From: Solirubrobacteraceae bacterium
GTDB taxonomy: Bacteria; Actinomycetota; Thermoleophilia; Solirubrobacterales; Solirubrobacteraceae
Reading direction: 5' to 3'
Length of the DNA stretch: 5,625 nucleotides
NCBI GenBank assembly: GCA_025935735.1
Contig: JAICUS010000409.1
Location: 1 to 5,625 of the forward strand
Positions 5,526 through 5,625 of this stretch are shown here, one piece after another. The notes under the pieces were generated by a model, which saw only the letters and a list, made by a program, of their open reading frames with translations, was not told the origin of the DNA and did not search any database. Position numbers and translations under genes: made by a program. Numbering within the stretch: position 1 is the stretch's first letter; each line of letters begins with the position of its first letter.

Positions 5526-5625
5526 ATGCGCGACTGGACGGCGGTGAACGTCGACGAGGTCGAGGCGGTGTCCTGGCAGGGCACCCAGCTCCAATGGCGC
5601 CCGATCCGCCACGCGCTCGGCGCCC
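5526..5625 (+). CDS. Probable cupin-like protein, N-terminal fragment (runs off the window)
   Basis: From the ATG at 5526 the frame is open to the right edge: 33 codons plus one base. The translation begins MRDWTAVNVDEVEAVSWQG and continues with LQWRPIRHALGA. It resembles the N-terminal strand region of small single-domain cupin proteins common in Solirubrobacterales, where a Trp-Arg-Pro-x-Arg block and a Leu-Gly precede the beta-barrel. The metal-binding cupin motifs lie beyond the window, so neither fold nor function can be confirmed. No good Shine-Dalgarno site precedes the ATG. CACACT (5514-5519), 6 nt upstream, keeps the conserved A and T of a -10 and could serve a leaderless start, but it is weak. 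The gene is divergent from the transglycosylase gene, with about 300 bp and the large inverted repeat between them. Confidence 0.55.
   Translation, partial: MRDWTAVNVDEVEAVSWQGTQLQWRPIRHALGA

Overview
The window is very GC-rich, with the Ala/Arg/Gly/Pro-rich coding style of a high-GC actinobacterium. The transglycosylase lipoprotein, the secreted S15 peptidase with its distinctive C-terminal segment, and the cupin-like start at the right edge recall Solirubrobacterales/Thermoleophilia. That placement comes from family recall, not from a marker gene. No mobile element, tRNA, rRNA or CRISPR array is visible. The theme of the window is the cell envelope.

Layout: (1) 2-772, +, the 3' part of a multi-pass membrane protein resembling the lysylphosphatidylglycerol-synthase transmembrane (flippase-like) family. 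(2) 682-1467, -, a PAP2-type (Aur1/Ipt1-like) membrane phosphatase/phosphotransferase that meets gene 1 tail to tail with 91 bp of coding overlap. A strong stem-loop (721-757) sits inside the overlap. (3) 1468-1565, a gap with a GC-rich terminator-like hairpin behind gene 4 and a -10 element placed for leaderless transcription of the PAP2 gene. (4) 1566-4250, -, a secreted S15 (Xaa-Pro dipeptidyl-peptidase/CocE-NonD type) serine hydrolase with an HYR domain and a WxL-like C-terminal segment. (5) 4251-4372, a 122-bp gap with a strong Shine-Dalgarno sequence, no TpA step and so no standard -10. (6) 4373-5227, -, a lytic transglycosylase lipoprotein with its own leaderless-type -10. (7) 5228-5525, a divergent regulatory region, less GC-rich in the middle, with a direct repeat pair and a long near-perfect inverted repeat. 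(8) 5526-5625, +, the first 33 codons of a probable cupin-like protein.

The transglycosylase and the S15 peptidase probably form one transcription unit: a peptidoglycan-cleaving lipoprotein followed by an exported peptidase. The PAP2 gene is probably transcribed separately. The most unusual non-coding signal is the inverted repeat at 5373-5415. The most unusual protein feature is the C-terminal architecture of the S15 enzyme. Nothing here is clearly a new biological system.
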